Source of the DNA: Chloroflexota bacterium
GTDB taxonomy: Bacteria; Chloroflexota; Anaerolineae; Anaerolineales; UBA11858
Direction: 5' to 3'
Assembly (NCBI GenBank): GCA_030666985.1
Contig: DAOUWT010000182.1
Coordinates: 1 to 5,823 of the forward strand
Length of the DNA: 5,823 bases
A program made the position numbers and the translations under genes. The notes under the pieces are model-generated. The model was not told the DNA's origin. It saw only the letters and a program-made list of their open reading frames with translations, and did not search any database. The number at the start of each line of letters is the position of its first letter. The stretch's first letter is position 1. Shown piece by piece: positions 5,127 through 5,823 of this stretch.

Positions 5127-5823
5127 ATGCCAAAACTCCTCCATTTCGCCGATGCCCACATAGACATAGCCAACTACGGCCGCCACGACCCTGAAACCGG
5201 ACTCCCCCTGCGGGTGATGGATTTTCTGAAATCACTCGACACCATCGTAAACGCAGCCGTAGAAGAAAAGGTAGACCTGGTGATCTTTGCCGGCGATGCC
5301 TACAAAGACCGCAATCCCGCCCCCACCTTCCAGCGCGAGTGGGGGAAACGTATCATGCGCCTCTCGCGGGCCGGGATTCCCACCCTGCTGCTGGTCGGCA
5401 ACCACGACCTCTCCCCCGCCCTGGGACGCGCCCACGCCTTGGCCGAGTTCCACACCCTGGGCGTGCCCCACGTCCAGATCATTGACCGCCCCCGCTTCCT
5501 CTCCCCCGCCGAGTTGGAAGGCCTCCCCCTCCAGGTGCTGGCCATCCCCTGGCTCTCCCGCTCCCGCATGATGGCCTACCTCGACCTCAGCACCCGTGAC
5601 CTCGAAGAAATCCACCAGGCCCTGGAAGAACGCCTCTCCAACGTCATCACTAAATGGCTGGATAAAGCCGACCCGGAGCTGCCCACCATCCTCACCGCCC
5701 ACGCCTCCGTGCAGGGCGCAATCTACGGCGGAGAACGCACCGTAATGCTCGGCAAAGACCTGGTGCTGCCCGGCTCACTGGTCCGCCATCCCCGCCTGGA
5801 TTACGTAGCCCTCGGCCACATCC
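5127..5823 (+). CDS. sbcD: Exonuclease SbcCD subunit D (Mre11-type nuclease), N-terminal part, cut by window end
   Basis: Metal-dependent nuclease subunit that, with the SMC-like ATPase SbcC, opens hairpins and processes blocked DNA ends. My translation gives 232 whole codons, beginning MPKLLHFADAHIDIANYG. The calcineurin-like phosphoesterase motifs appear in order: Asp9-Ala-His11 (DxH), Asp57 in IFAGDAYKDR, Asn92-His93-Asp94 (GNHD), His192 in ILTAHASVQG, and Gly230-His231-Ile232, where the final GHxH motif is cut by the window edge. All visible metal ligands are present. The ATG at 5127 is the only possible start: no ATG, GTG or TTG lies in frame between it and the TGA at 5031. It has no Shine-Dalgarno site; repeat words run up to the ATG, so it may be translated leaderless or SD-independently. 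The gene is GC-rich. sbcC would be expected downstream but is not visible. Confidence 0.94.
   Translation, partial: MPKLLHFADAHIDIANYGRHDPETGLPLRVMDFLKSLDTIVNAAVEEKVDLVIFAGDAYKDRNPAPTFQREWGKRIMRLSRAGIPTLLLVGNHDLSPALGRAHALAEFHTLGVPHVQIIDRPRFLSPAELEGLPLQVLAIPWLSRSRMMAYLDLSTRDLEEIHQALEERLSNVITKWLDKADPELPTILTAHASVQGAIYGGERTVMLGKDLVLPGSLVRHPRLDYVALGHI

Noticed and set aside
5232..5702. 156-residue open frame on the - strand opposite sbcD
   Set aside because: It lies wholly antisense to a clear SbcD reading frame with all its motifs, in GC-rich DNA where long antisense frames are common; its product is low-complexity Gly/Glu/Val-rich with no known motif.

Overview
The window looks like chromosomal DNA of a free-living bacterium, most plausibly a Chloroflexota member (Anaerolineae/Caldilineae-like). 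This is an inference from the Thr-Pro 'TPTPTP' linkers in two exported-type proteins, the style of the FtsK and SbcD proteins, and the low-complexity spacers between genes; no rRNA or other phylogenetic marker is present. All four genes are on the + strand. There is no tRNA, rRNA, CRISPR array, transposase or recognisable attachment site.

Layout: (1) 2-1486, the C-terminal 494 residues of an FtsK/SpoIIIE DNA translocase, open at the left edge. (2) 1487-1686, a repetitive spacer with a perfect 34-bp direct repeat. (3) 1687-3006, a membrane-anchored protein with a Thr/Pro stalk, a C39-like papain-fold peptidase domain and C-terminal TPR-like helices. (4) 3007-3275, a repetitive spacer whose only non-repetitive part carries a good sigma70-type promoter candidate. 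It also has complementary repeat words, a C-rich G-quadruplex-type motif and a Shine-Dalgarno site inside a small hairpin. (5) 3276-4937, a multi-domain cell-wall hydrolase: GH25 lysozyme, Thr/Pro linker, NTF2/SnoaL-like domain, bacterial SH3 and a C-terminal TIGR02594-type (CHAP/NlpC-like) domain, without a signal peptide. (6) 4938-5126, a repetitive spacer with five 8-bp tandem units that form a canonical G-quadruplex motif. (7) 5127-5823, the N-terminal part of the SbcD (Mre11-type) nuclease, cut by the right edge.

The outer genes are chromosome-maintenance functions (DNA translocation at division, DNA end processing). The middle two are envelope or extracellular proteins, one a probable peptidase-fold protein and one a peptidoglycan hydrolase. 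The lysozyme gene is visibly more AT-rich than the flanking genes, is the only one with a clear Shine-Dalgarno site, and has its own promoter candidate, so it may be a separately acquired unit.

The most unusual feature is the spacers. All three start right after a stop codon with a stretch of 56-90 bases entirely lacking C on the + strand, then switch to a C-rich half leading to the next start codon, each spacer using its own short-word vocabulary. I found no clear new defence or mobile system here. The best candidates for a second look are this spacer architecture and the signal-less four-domain lysin.
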